A stretch of DNA of 64,000 nucleotides, from contig CAIJMI010000005.1 in the NCBI GenBank assembly GCA_903821745.1, positions 124,001-188,000 on the forward strand. The letters run 5' to 3'. Below, piece by piece: positions 44,038-53,483 of this stretch. This DNA comes from Candidatus Gottesmanbacteria bacterium (GTDB lineage: Bacteria; Patescibacteria; Microgenomatia; UBA10105; UBA927). The notes under the pieces are model-generated. The model ran no database searches, had not been told where the DNA came from, and worked only from the letters and a program-made list of their open reading frames with translations. Every line of letters begins with the position of its first letter. Within the stretch, counting starts at the first letter, position 1. A program made the translations under genes and the position numbers.

Positions 44038-46062
44038 ATGGATATACAGTTAATTGCTCTTTTCACTGCCCCAGCAACAGCACTTATTGCTCTTATTTAT
44101 GGAGCGATGCTCGTCAAACGAACACTCAAGGAAGAAGAGGGGTCAGATAAGTTAAGGCAAATTGGAAAAGCCGTTTCTGACGGAGCAATGGCATATCTTG
44201 CCAAACAATTTAAAGTAGTCATTCCATTCATGGTTATCCTTGGAATCGTCATTGCCCTCACACTCGGCACTGGTATGGCAGCAACGTTTCTTCTTGGCGC
44301 CACATTTTCAGCCATCATTGGCTACGTTGGTATGTGGGTGGCCGTCAAAGCAAACGTTCGAACTGCAAATGCTGCCATTAAAGGATTAAACCCAGCACTT
44401 CGGGTGGCATTCGGCGCAGGAACCGTCAACGGCATGCTTGTTGTGGGCCTTGGACTATTAGGTGTTTCCATTGTCTACATGTGGTCATACTTTTCATTCA
44501 TTGGACAGGGTGCTGATGCGGTCGCAAAATCTGCAACGAACGTCCTTGTCGGATATGGATTTGGAGCAGCATTATTAGCCCTGTTCATGAGAGTCGGTGG
44601 AGGAATTTTTACAAAAGCTGCTGACGTCGGAGCAGATCTTGTCGGAAAAGTAGAAAAGGGAATTCCTGAAGATGATCCACGAAATCCAGCAACTATTGCT
44701 GACAACGTCGGAGATAACGTCGGAGACTGTGCTGGTATGGCAGCAGACGTCTTTGAATCCTACGCGTTAACCATCGTTGCTGCTATGATTTTAGGTGGTA
44801 ATTTATTCGGACTTAAAGGGGTGGTATTCCCACTTCTTGCCAGATCCGGAGCAATTTTAACCTCCATTTTAGGATCATTCTTCGTGAAAGCGAAAAATGA
44901 CAAAGAGTATCCAATCAAACCGTTAATCCGAGGATTCATGGTTTCTGCAGTTGCAGCCATCATTATTTTTATGGGACTTGCAACATTCCTGCTTAATGAA
45001 CCACGAGCTGGATATGCAGCCATTATGGGTATCGTAGCAATGGTCGCACTGCTCTTAATCACAAAATTCTATACCGGACCGGGAGAAAAACCAATTGTTG
45101 GTATTGCCCAAGCATCCAGAACTGGTGCAGGAACCAACATTATCGCGGGTCTGGGATACGGAATGGAATCAACATTCGTTTCCGTTTTGGTTGTCGCAGC
45201 CGCCATTTATGCGGGCTATGCAATCTTTGGATTCTACGGTATTTCCCTAGTCGGCATGGGAATGCTGGCAACAACCGGTATTATTATGGCACTTGATACC
45301 TTCGGACCAATTTCTGACAATGCCCAAGGCATGGTCGAAATGGCAGGACTCAAAGGAAAAGCACCAGAAGTAACTGGAAATTTGGATGCCGTTGGAAATA
45401 CGACAAAGGCACTGACAAAAGGATTTGCAGTGGGATCAGCAGCGGTGGCTGCATGTTCCCTGTTTGCAACATATTTTGAAGCAACAGGGCTCACAACAAT
45501 CGATATTGCCAATCCAAGAGTCTTTGTAGGAGTTCTGCTTGGAGGAGCACTGCCATTCTTGTTTAGCTCGAGACTCATCAATTCTGTTGGTCGAGCAGCA
45601 TTTGAGGTGGTCGAAGAGGTAAGACGACAATTTAAAGAAATCAAAGGAATCATGGAAGGAAAAGCCCTTCCTGATTATTCCCGCGCCGTTGCCATCGTCA
45701 CAACTGCTGCGCAACGAGAGTTGGTTATCCCAGCACTGATGGTTGTCTCCATGCCAATTGCCGCAGGGCTTCTTGGAGCACAAGCGCTCGGAGGATTTTT
45801 AGGCGGGGTCGTCGTCGTCGGACTTATGCTTGCATTTTTTATGTGCAACACCGGTGGAGCATGGGACAATGCCAAAAAATATGTTGAGGATGGAAATTTT
45901 GGTGGCAAAGGCAGCGACACGCATAAAGCTGCAGTTGTCGGAGACACAGTCGGCGATCCGTTAAAAGATACCGCTGGTCCAGCCTTAAATCCAATGATGA
46001 AAATCGTACAAGTCGTGGCGCTGCTTGTCGCCCCATTTGTCATCCAATTCATTGGGAAATAA
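44038..46062 (+). CDS. hppA: Membrane-bound H+-translocating pyrophosphatase, K+-independent type
   Basis: A 674-aa protein with about 16 membrane helices that couples PPi hydrolysis to proton pumping. Active-site motifs: DVGADLVGKVEKGIPEDDPRNP, DNVGDNVGDCAGMAADVFESY, and the late GDTVGDPLKDTAGPALN. The segment GNTTKALTKG has Lys and Thr at the two positions that, in the literature, mark K+-independent enzymes. It recovers energy from PPi released in biosynthesis. Confidence 0.96.
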   Translation: MDIQLIALFTAPATALIALIYGAMLVKRTLKEEEGSDKLRQIGKAVSDGAMAYLAKQFKVVIPFMVILGIVIALTLGTGMAATFLLGATFSAIIGYVGMWVAVKANVRTANAAIKGLNPALRVAFGAGTVNGMLVVGLGLLGVSIVYMWSYFSFIGQGADAVAKSATNVLVGYGFGAALLALFMRVGGGIFTKAADVGADLVGKVEKGIPEDDPRNPATIADNVGDNVGDCAGMAADVFESYALTIVAAMILGGNLFGLKGVVFPLLARSGAILTSILGSFFVKAKNDKEYPIKPLIRGFMVSAVAAIIIFMGLATFLLNEPRAGYAAIMGIVAMVALLLITKFYTGPGEKPIVGIAQASRTGAGTNIIAGLGYGMESTFVSVLVVAAAIYAGYAIFGFYGISLVGMGMLATTGIIMALDTFGPISDNAQGMVEMAGLKGKAPEVTGNLDAVGNTTKALTKGFAVGSAAVAACSLFATYFEATGLTTIDIANPRVFVGVLLGGALPFLFSSRLINSVGRAAFEVVEEVRRQFKEIKGIMEGKALPDYSRAVAIVTTAAQRELVIPALMVVSMPIAAGLLGAQALGGFLGGVVVVGLMLAFFMCNTGGAWDNAKKYVEDGNFGGKGSDTHKAAVVGDTVGDPLKDTAGPALNPMMKIVQVVALLVAPFVIQFIGK

Positions 46063-46104
46063 CGAAACTCGTACAAATTAGTAACGGTTACGTCGGTAGG
46101 TATC

Positions 46105-48606
46105 ATGAATATCGGAAAAATTATTCAATCAGAAATCGTGACAGAAATGCAAAAGTCATATCTTGACTATGCTATGTCGGTCATCGTATCCCGCGCCCTT
46201 CCTGATGTTCGTGATGGCATGAAACCAGTGCACCGACGCATTTTGTATGCAATGCACACAACCGGTCTTGCGCATAACGCAAAATATAAAAAAAGTGCAT
46301 CGGTGGTCGGAGAAGTGCTGGGAAAATACCATCCACATGGTGATTCTTCCGTGTATGAGGCATTAGTCAGACTTGCACAAGAATTTTCCATGCGGTATCC
46401 ACTCGTTGATGGGCAAGGAAACTTTGGTTCCATTGATGGAGATCCACCAGCAGCCATGCGGTATACCGAGTGTCGGCTTGCTGCAATATCAGGAGAAATG
46501 ATGCTTGATATTGAAAAAGATACCGTGGATTTCTTGCCGAATTTTGATGGATCAACCAAAGAACCAGCATATTTACCAGCAAAATTACCCAATCTTTTGC
46601 TCATGGGATCAGAAGGTATCGCGGTTGGAATGGCAACAAAAATTCCACCGCATAACTTAGGAGAAATCGTGGATGCCCTAGTCCACATGATTGATAAAAT
46701 TACGATCGTGAAAGGAAAAGATAAAAGCCATGATACGCCGGAATATTCCTTCAATAGCACTCTTGATGATCTCATGGAATTTGTGCAGGGCCCGGATTTT
46801 CCAACAGCTGGAGCCATTTATGATATTAATGAAATTAAATCTGCGTATGGAACCGGAAAAGGCAAAATTGTCATGCGCGGTAAGGCAGAGATTGAAGAAA
46901 TTGGGCAGGGAAAATCCGCAATTTCAATAACGGAGCTTCCATATCAGGTCAACAAAGCAAATCTCGTCATGAAGATTGCCGACCTCGTGAAAGATAAAAA
47001 ATTGGACGGCATTTCTGACCTTCGGGATGAATCAGACCGACACGGTATTCGCGTCGTTATTGAACTCAAACGGGATGCACATCCAAAACAGGTATTAAAC
47101 AATTTATACAAATACACTGATCTCCAAACCACATTCCCGGTAAACATGGTAGCCCTCGTTGATAACACACCACAAACCTGTACATTAAAACTGATTCTTG
47201 AAGAATACTTAAAACACCGCCAATTTGTTATCCGCCGAAGAAGCGAATTTGAACTCGCGGAAGCAAAAAAACGGGAACACATTTTGGAAGGATTAAAAAT
47301 TGCCGTTGATCATATTGATGAAGTCATCGCCATCATTAAAAAAAGCAAAGATGCGGATGAGGCAAAAACAAAGTTAATGACACGGTTCAAGCTCTCTGAA
47401 ATTCAAGCAACCGCAATTTTGGATATGCAGCTGCGGAAACTTGCAGCCCTTGAACGAGAAAAAATTGAAGATGAACTTGCCATGATTCGGGAAACCATTG
47501 CATACCTCAATGATCTTCTGGAACACCCAGAAAAAATATTTAAAGTCATCAAAGATGAACTGTTAAAACTCAAAGAAAAATACGGGGATAACCGACGGAC
47601 AAAAGTATACAAAAGCAAAGTCGGAGAATTTAGTGAAGAACAGCTCATTCCAAATGAAGACACCATCATAACCATGAGCACCTCAGGATATATTAAACGG
47701 GTTCCGCCAACATCATTCAAAACCCAAGAACGAGGAGGCAAAGGGGTCATCGGTATGACCACAAAAGAAGAAGATGCCATTGATATGGTGGTTTCTGCAA
47801 AAACACACGATAACTTGTTGTTCTTTACGGAAAAAGGGAAAGTCTATCAGGTACGTGCCTGGGACCTCCCAGAGGCCTCCAGACAGTCCAAAGGTCAGGC
47901 AGTTGTCAATGTGATCAACGTTGAATCCGGAGAAAAAGTAACATCCATGTTGACCTACACCTTAGATTCCAAACAACAGAAAGAACAAGGCGTCAAATTC
48001 ATCATCATGGCAACCAAAAAGGGTGTCATCAAAAAAAGCAAACTCACCGAATATGAAAACATCCGAAGAAACGGACTGGTCGCAATAAAACTTGATAGTG
48101 GAGACGAACTAGAATGGGTCAAACTCACAGGCGGCGATGATGAGATTCTATTGGTTACCCATGAAGGAAAATCCATTCGGTTTAATGAAGAAGAAGTTCG
48201 AGGAACCGGTCGAGACACCATGGGAGTTCGAGGAATACTATTAAAAGGCAATGATTATCTCGTCAGTATGGATGTCATCACAAAAGAAAACAAATCCCAT
48301 GATTTCTTAACCATCATGGAAAAAGGCATTGGTAAAAAAACCGCTATTACCGGTTTTCCAAAACAACGCCGTGGTGGACAGGGAGTGAAAGTTGCAGAAG
48401 TAAAGGATAAAACAGGAAAAGTGGTTGTCTCACAAATTGTTCCATCAGAAACAGAATCCATTATTATTACATCCATGAAAGGCCAGGTGGTTAAGCTTCC
48501 CATTGATTCCATGCCACGGTTAGGTAGAGCAACATCAGGTGTGATTCTTATGCGGTTTACTGATAAAACGGATACTGTCGCCGCTGCCACATGTCTGACA
48601 AAGTAA
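46105..48606 (+). CDS. gyrA: DNA gyrase subunit A
   Basis: The 833-aa cleavage subunit. The active-site Tyr is in PAAMRYTECRLAAI, and the N-terminus SYLDYAMSVIVSRALPDVRDG is canonical. The C-terminal beta-pinwheel carries a GyrA-box (QERGGKG), which supports gyrase rather than topoisomerase IV. It follows hppA by 42 bp; the RBS is weak (GTAGGT). Confidence 0.97.
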   Translation: MNIGKIIQSEIVTEMQKSYLDYAMSVIVSRALPDVRDGMKPVHRRILYAMHTTGLAHNAKYKKSASVVGEVLGKYHPHGDSSVYEALVRLAQEFSMRYPLVDGQGNFGSIDGDPPAAMRYTECRLAAISGEMMLDIEKDTVDFLPNFDGSTKEPAYLPAKLPNLLLMGSEGIAVGMATKIPPHNLGEIVDALVHMIDKITIVKGKDKSHDTPEYSFNSTLDDLMEFVQGPDFPTAGAIYDINEIKSAYGTGKGKIVMRGKAEIEEIGQGKSAISITELPYQVNKANLVMKIADLVKDKKLDGISDLRDESDRHGIRVVIELKRDAHPKQVLNNLYKYTDLQTTFPVNMVALVDNTPQTCTLKLILEEYLKHRQFVIRRRSEFELAEAKKREHILEGLKIAVDHIDEVIAIIKKSKDADEAKTKLMTRFKLSEIQATAILDMQLRKLAALEREKIEDELAMIRETIAYLNDLLEHPEKIFKVIKDELLKLKEKYGDNRRTKVYKSKVGEFSEEQLIPNEDTIITMSTSGYIKRVPPTSFKTQERGGKGVIGMTTKEEDAIDMVVSAKTHDNLLFFTEKGKVYQVRAWDLPEASRQSKGQAVVNVINVESGEKVTSMLTYTLDSKQQKEQGVKFIIMATKKGVIKKSKLTEYENIRRNGLVAIKLDSGDELEWVKLTGGDDEILLVTHEGKSIRFNEEEVRGTGRDTMGVRGILLKGNDYLVSMDVITKENKSHDFLTIMEKGIGKKTAITGFPKQRRGGQGVKVAEVKDKTGKVVVSQIVPSETESIIITSMKGQVVKLPIDSMPRLGRATSGVILMRFTDKTDTVAAATCLTK

Positions 48607-48629
48607 GAGATCTTATTTGAATACAGATT

Positions 48630-49532
48630 ATGCATACCAAGGAACAACTCCTCGGATCGTTAAGCATTTTCACTGCAACAGTTATATATGGATTTTTTAG
48701 TATTCTTGCACGCGTCGTTGGCTATTCCATTCCAATCTTTTACCAAAACTGGACAAGGGAGGCTGTTGCAACTCTGCTTCTTATTCTCATGGTTGTTGCA
48801 ACAAAAACAGCATGGAAACCTTTATCTCCATCCGCAACAAAATGGATATTACTTCGTACCGTTGTTGGAAGTGCCACATTCTTAACCTATTTTTACTGCA
48901 TCAATCACATGCCAATCGGCACTACCTATTTCTTGTTTTATGGAGGAACGGGCGTCTTTGGTTACCTTCTTGGGATGATGCTATTCAATGAAAAACTCAC
49001 CCCGGTAAAATGGATATCGATCATGCTTGCGCTCAGCGGGCTGTTGTTGATTTTTTCACTCAATTTTACCAACACCCCATTGTATCTTATCCTTATGGCG
49101 CTCGCGGCTGGAGCAGGAAGTGCATTCTGGTATTCTATTGTTAAAAAAGTAACCACATATCCCGTTATACAATTAACACTATTGGACAATCTTATTCCAA
49201 TACCCGTATATATTATTATTTCGCTGTCTATTGGTGAACAATGGATAATACCAACGTTTACTCCTGTATGGATCGCAAGTTTCATCTATGGCGCGTTATT
49301 TGTTATCACCGGATCTCTTGTGGTCTATGGATTTCACCGAGTCGAAGCACAAATTGGAACCATTATTATGCTTGCGGAAGTTCCCATCGCTATCTTCTTA
49401 GCATTTCTGTTTTATAAAGAAACCATATCACTAACTGCTGTGATCGGTGGCATACTCATTCTCTCGGCCATTCTTATTCCTGAAATTTTAATGTTACGAG
49501 CAAATCACAAAAAAAGAAAAAACAACACATGA
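48630..49532 (+). CDS. EamA-family (DMT) membrane transporter
   Basis: A 300-aa protein with ten predicted membrane helices in two EamA halves (about 8-142 and 152-290). The first half has NHMPIGTTYFLFYGGTGVFGYLLG and the second HRVEAQIGTIIMLAEVPIAIFLAFLFYKE. Such carriers export or import small metabolites; the substrate is not predictable. It overlaps the next gene by 4 bp. Confidence 0.85.
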   Translation: MHTKEQLLGSLSIFTATVIYGFFSILARVVGYSIPIFYQNWTREAVATLLLILMVVATKTAWKPLSPSATKWILLRTVVGSATFLTYFYCINHMPIGTTYFLFYGGTGVFGYLLGMMLFNEKLTPVKWISIMLALSGLLLIFSLNFTNTPLYLILMALAAGAGSAFWYSIVKKVTTYPVIQLTLLDNLIPIPVYIIISLSIGEQWIIPTFTPVWIASFIYGALFVITGSLVVYGFHRVEAQIGTIIMLAEVPIAIFLAFLFYKETISLTAVIGGILILSAILIPEILMLRANHKKRKNNT

Positions 49533-50020
49533 CCCCGGAAATATCAAAACATCTTATTCCAATAAGATTAATGGAATTTGTGAACCTTGAACCCTCAAAT
49601 GGAGTCAATCGATTTAAATTAGAGGGAGCAGACAATGGTCATGCACATGTAGATGCAATAACTGGATTATTCGAACACACAACCCCGCTTGGAACCATGC
49701 TTTCACTCAACCAATATATTTGTACCCCTGAAAAAGAAAGTAATTTAAATTATTTATCTCGGATTATGCATATGACAGTTCCTGCCAAATATACTGAATA
49801 TAAGGAAAACGAAGCGCAACGACTGTGGTATGGAGAACGATGTACAAAAAATGGATTACCTATTGTTGCAGTGCTTTTTGGAACAGAGTTGGATTCAATA
49901 ACAAAACAACCTACTGACATTCCGTTTGTGCAACTATGTGTGATACGAGGCATGACACCTCACGTTGCATTAAAAAGTATACAAAATGTCGCTAAAATGT
50001 ATTTAGCAGATAATAATTAA
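49529..50020 (+). CDS. Hypothetical soluble protein
   Basis: A 163-aa mixed alpha/beta protein without signal or membrane segment. It starts at an ATGA overlap with the transporter, so it is coupled to it. Features: NGHAHVDAITGLFEHTTPLG near residue 37 and GMTPHVALKSIQNVAKMYL at the end. No motif lets me assign a family or role. Confidence 0.65.
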   Translation: MTPEISKHLIPIRLMEFVNLEPSNGVNRFKLEGADNGHAHVDAITGLFEHTTPLGTMLSLNQYICTPEKESNLNYLSRIMHMTVPAKYTEYKENEAQRLWYGERCTKNGLPIVAVLFGTELDSITKQPTDIPFVQLCVIRGMTPHVALKSIQNVAKMYLADNN

Positions 50021-50050
50021 AGCATCTAACTATTTCTCAAATATTTTTGC

Positions 50051-50056
50051 TATACT
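50051..50056 (+). promoter_or_regulatory. Extended -10 promoter, leaderless
   Basis: TGC followed by TATACT (50051-50056) gives an extended -10. ATG 50065 lies 8 nt downstream, so the message likely starts at the start codon. Confidence 0.6.
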
Positions 50057-50064
50057 AGATCTAT

Positions 50065-50799
50065 ATGAAAAACACCATTACTGGACTCTTACTATTTTTT
50101 GTATCACTTTTTGTCTATACCAAATTTGCAGGTCCCATACCCTTTAGTATTACTAATGTAACAAGTAATAAGTCAGAAGCGTTTACTGTAACAGGGGAGG
50201 GGAAAGTTTCCGTCAAACCAGATATTGCCACCATCAATGTTGGCGTCCAAGCAAACGGAACAACAGTGCAAAATGTGCAAGATAATTTAAACAAAAATAT
50301 CAATGCAATAACTGCTGCAGTAAAAAAGACTGGAATCGACGAAAAAGACATCCAAACATCAAATTATAACCTCTCCCCGACTTATGATTTTACAAACAGT
50401 GTACAACGAATTACTGGATATCAAGCATCCAGTAATTTAACAATCAAAGTGAGAAAAATTGATACCGCAAATAATGTTGTTGATGCGGCAACCGCAGCTG
50501 GGGCAAACACAGTTGGCGGAATCAGTTTTGACGTTGATGACAAAACAAAAGCAATGGATGATGCAAGGAAATTAGCCGTTGCTGATGCAAAAGCAAAAGC
50601 TGAACAAGCGGCACAAACAACAGGATTTACTCTAGGTAAAATTATCAACTACCAAGAGTCTACCAACAATATCCGACCCATGCCGATGTACGCAAAAACA
50701 GACGTCGCAACCGGAATGGGAGCAGGCGTCGCTACGGAGCTCTCAACAGGGACAACGGATATCACGTTAACCGTAACCTTAAGTTACGAAGTGAAGTAA
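50065..50799 (+). CDS. SIMPL-domain (DUF541) exported protein
   Basis: A 244-aa protein with an N-terminal signal/anchor (about 4-25) and the SIMPL domain: VTGEGKVSVKPDIATINVGVQ at the start, then ITGYQASSNLTIKVRKID and AVADAKAKAEQAAQTTGFTLGKI. It is probably a periplasm-side or cell-surface oligomer of uncertain function. Monocistronic. Confidence 0.9.
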   Translation: MKNTITGLLLFFVSLFVYTKFAGPIPFSITNVTSNKSEAFTVTGEGKVSVKPDIATINVGVQANGTTVQNVQDNLNKNINAITAAVKKTGIDEKDIQTSNYNLSPTYDFTNSVQRITGYQASSNLTIKVRKIDTANNVVDAATAAGANTVGGISFDVDDKTKAMDDARKLAVADAKAKAEQAAQTTGFTLGKIINYQESTNNIRPMPMYAKTDVATGMGAGVATELSTGTTDITLTVTLSYEVK

Positions 50800-50904
50800 A
50801 ACGCCAAAAAAGCAGGATTTAGCCTCATTTTTTGCCTCTTGTCGTGGACGGTCTAGCGCGATAGAATGATCCATACCCCCAAGTTAAGGAAAAAAGGAAC
50901 GTGT

Positions 50905-51504
50905 ATGGGAAGAAGTAAAGCACAACCGATTCAACAACCCGACGACACAACGTGTGGTCCAAGCGCGCTTAAAATTGCGCTGTCTATTTTCGGTGTTAAG
51001 AAATCCCTAAAAAGTCTTATTGAACTTTGCAAGACAAACAGTAATGGAACATCTACCAAAAATCTCATTCATGCGGCAAACAGTCTAGGATTTTCCTTGT
51101 TGGCTGTTGAATATTCAACGCTTTCACACCTGCAAAGTGCACTAAAATACACACCAAACAACCTTCGAGCCACCATGGTGAGCTATCTTTATGACCTCGA
51201 CGAAAAAGATCAGCCACATCCAGATAGTGGCCATTGGGCAACCGTAGCATCATATCTGCCAAGCAAAAATAGAATCGTTCTTTTGGATAGTGCAACTTCA
51301 AAACGAAAATCCTACAATTGGCAGGATTTTCGGGAACGCTGGTTTGATTTTGACCTCAAGAGGAAAAAGCTCTCAAAAACAGGGAAGAAATTTAAACTCA
51401 TCCGTCATTGGCAGCCGCAACTCATGCTTGTCCTAGCTAAAGATGTAAAACATTTACCAAAATTTGAAACATCAACATCCAAATTATTTGAGGCCATTTC
51501 GTAA
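50905..51504 (+). CDS. C39-like cysteine peptidase, cytoplasmic
   Basis: A 199-aa papain-fold protein. The catalytic Cys is in QQPDDTTCGPSALKIALSIFG (about 15), the His in SGHWATVASYLP (about 112) and the Asp in VLLDSATSKR (about 127). There is no signal peptide or transporter fusion. ATG 50905 is preferred because AAGGAA precedes it; an in-frame ATG 39 bp upstream lacks an RBS. It overlaps the convergent ATP-grasp gene by 21 bp. The facing pair suggests one enzyme that makes and one that cleaves peptide-like bonds. Confidence 0.82.
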   Translation: MGRSKAQPIQQPDDTTCGPSALKIALSIFGVKKSLKSLIELCKTNSNGTSTKNLIHAANSLGFSLLAVEYSTLSHLQSALKYTPNNLRATMVSYLYDLDEKDQPHPDSGHWATVASYLPSKNRIVLLDSATSKRKSYNWQDFRERWFDFDLKRKKLSKTGKKFKLIRHWQPQLMLVLAKDVKHLPKFETSTSKLFEAIS

Positions 51505-52497
51505 CTTGCCGGCTCTTCTCATACACGACTGAACAATCTTCCACACAAAATCGGCAAATGTCATACCGACCGCCATATAGGAAACGGTCATACCGTAAAG
51601 TGGATGGTCGGATAATCCTGGATTTGCGTTTGCCTCAAGAATCAAAAGTTGGTCTTTGTCATTGAATCGAGCATCAATCCGGGTAAAATCATCAAACTGA
51701 AATGCAGTAAACGCTACTTTACATATTTTTTCAAAATCATTGAGCTGTTCTTTCGTGAGTTTAGCAAGTGCCATCCCGGACGTATGAAAATCCGGATGAT
51801 CTTCATTCCACCGACTCTCATAAGAAAGCATCGCCTGTGTTCCTTGCACTTTATACGTTACTTCTGCCGGAGGCAGCATAATAAGCCCTGTTATATCTTC
51901 ATAGAGTGTAATTTGAAATTCGCGTCCGGAAAGAAACTCTTCTGCAATAATGGGTTGTGTATATGTTATAAGCTGTTCCCGAACCTTTACTATAAGTTCT
52001 TCCGCATTGTTTACTATAGACCCTGATCCCAGTCCCACACTGCAATGTTCCTTTGCAAGCTTCACAATGCACGGGTACGAAAAATCGTTCCGTACCAATT
52101 CATTTCCAATTTCAAACAATTGCCACTTCGGCGTTGGCAACTGATGGGCACCCATGGTTTGTTTCATGAGTACTTTATCTGCCCCCCTGGCAAATGCATC
52201 ACGGGATGCGCCGGTAAACGGAATGCCAGTTTGAACAAGAACATCCATCGCTTCAATACTTAACGGTAGATCAAGTCCGGTCCAATCAATAATATTGACG
52301 ATACAATCAGCCTGAATTCCCATAATGGTTTTTTCGATGGAATCTTCAGCAACCGCAACTAAGAATGCGTCCGCACCTTTTTCCTTCAGCGCTTCTTCCA
52401 CTTCATGGGCGGACTCAACAGTATCATCATCCGTTGCAATAAATTTACTTTCTGTTGCGCGTTTTGTTGGAAGACTGAATAAGACTGCAATTTTCAT
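51484..52497 (-). CDS. ATP-grasp ligase, D-Ala-D-Ala ligase-like
   Basis: A 337-aa protein with an N-terminal pre-grasp domain (1-110), the ATP-grasp central part (FSYPCIVKLAKEHCSVGLG, about 155-173; EEFLSGREFQITLYE) and the Mg-site RIDARFNDKDQLLILEANANPGLS (about 275-298). It differs from housekeeping Ddl (ANANPGL for NTMPGF), so the substrate may be another amino acid or peptide. It is codirectional with, and 5 bp from, the recombinase gene, and faces the C39-like peptidase. Confidence 0.85.
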   Translation of the reverse strand: MKIAVLFSLPTKRATESKFIATDDDTVESAHEVEEALKEKGADAFLVAVAEDSIEKTIMGIQADCIVNIIDWTGLDLPLSIEAMDVLVQTGIPFTGASRDAFARGADKVLMKQTMGAHQLPTPKWQLFEIGNELVRNDFSYPCIVKLAKEHCSVGLGSGSIVNNAEELIVKVREQLITYTQPIIAEEFLSGREFQITLYEDITGLIMLPPAEVTYKVQGTQAMLSYESRWNEDHPDFHTSGMALAKLTKEQLNDFEKICKVAFTAFQFDDFTRIDARFNDKDQLLILEANANPGLSDHPLYGMTVSYMAVGMTFADFVWKIVQSCMRRAGKLRNGLK

Positions 52498-52502
52498 AGT
52501 GT

Positions 52503-53483
52503 TTAATGTCTGTGAAACCGCTCATGAATTGACCGAAGTTGTGGATTAGTAATGTGGGTATATATTTGCGTTGTTGAGATATTTTTGTGTCCTAACATCT
52601 CCTGAATAGCACGAAGATCAGCTCCTGCAGACAACAGATCCGTCGCAAAACTGTGCCGCAGTCCATGTGGTGTAATCTTAATCGGCAGCCGTGCTTTCTT
52701 GACATATTTTTCAACCAACCGTTCAACGCTTCGGGCAGAAAGCCTGATACTTTCACCATGTGGATCATGCTCGTCCGGCTTCTTTCCAGAATACCTTATA
52801 AATAAAGGATCCAAATCATCATCACGCGTTTCCAAATACCGTTTTGTCCAATCAACCGATGAGTCAGATAAAAAGACAACCCGGGCCCGTCGGCCCTTTC
52901 CAATAACGCCAAATTCCTTTCGTTCCAGATTAATCTGATCTCGATTAAGCTTCGTAAGTTCTGAAACACGGAGCCCTGTTGAAAACAACATTTCAAGAAT
53001 TGCTTTGTCCCGAAGTCCTTCATTGGTAGAAATTTCCGGCATATTCAACAGTTGTTCCACCTGATCCCGTTCCAAGAATTTGATGCTTCTGCTTTCTGCC
53101 TTTGGGAGGTCAATTTTATCTGCAGACACTGTGCCAACATCTCGTTTTGCGCAATATTTGAGGAATGATCGGACAGCGATCAGATGGTAATTCTGCGTCA
53201 CGCGTTTGAGACTCATATTATGCTCATCCACGTATCTCGACAAAAACAACCGATATTGTCGGATTGACTCGGATGTAACTGCAGAAACCGGAATTGTTTT
53301 TCGTTTGTCCGATTGTTCTTTTACTGCTTCCTCCGATTTTTTATCTATCAAAAGGGGAGTCCCAACAAGATAATCCAAAAACCGGTTCAAATAATGACCA
53401 TAGTTACGGATTGTCAGCGGTGAAACATTCCGCTCAATTTCTAAATATTCTAAAAATTCATTAATAAGTTGTGTAAGCGGCAT
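52503..53483 (-). CDS. Tyrosine recombinase (Xer-type)
   Basis: A 326-aa integrase. The SAM-like N-terminal DNA-binding domain (about 1-125) has an extra Lys/Glu-rich insert around 45-65. The catalytic domain has Arg in FSTGLRVSEL, Lys in VIGKGRRARVV, HxxR in TPHGLRHSFATDLLS, a second His in LGHKNIS and the Tyr nucleophile in TQIYTHITN. It is likely the chromosome-dimer resolvase or a mobile-element integrase. A 1.5-kb gene-free region with six dyad repeats lies immediately upstream. The start at 53483 matches the usual MxLxxLIxEFL N-terminus. Confidence 0.9.
   Translation of the reverse strand: MPLTQLINEFLEYLEIERNVSPLTIRNYGHYLNRFLDYLVGTPLLIDKKSEEAVKEQSDKRKTIPVSAVTSESIRQYRLFLSRYVDEHNMSLKRVTQNYHLIAVRSFLKYCAKRDVGTVSADKIDLPKAESRSIKFLERDQVEQLLNMPEISTNEGLRDKAILEMLFSTGLRVSELTKLNRDQINLERKEFGVIGKGRRARVVFLSDSSVDWTKRYLETRDDDLDPLFIRYSGKKPDEHDPHGESIRLSARSVERLVEKYVKKARLPIKITPHGLRHSFATDLLSAGADLRAIQEMLGHKNISTTQIYTHITNPQLRSIHERFHRH

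Noticed and set aside
50799..50845. Intrinsic terminator after the SIMPL gene
   Set aside because: An A-tract/T-tract stem with an AGG/CCT tip exists but has a 2x2 internal mismatch, so support is too weak to annotate.
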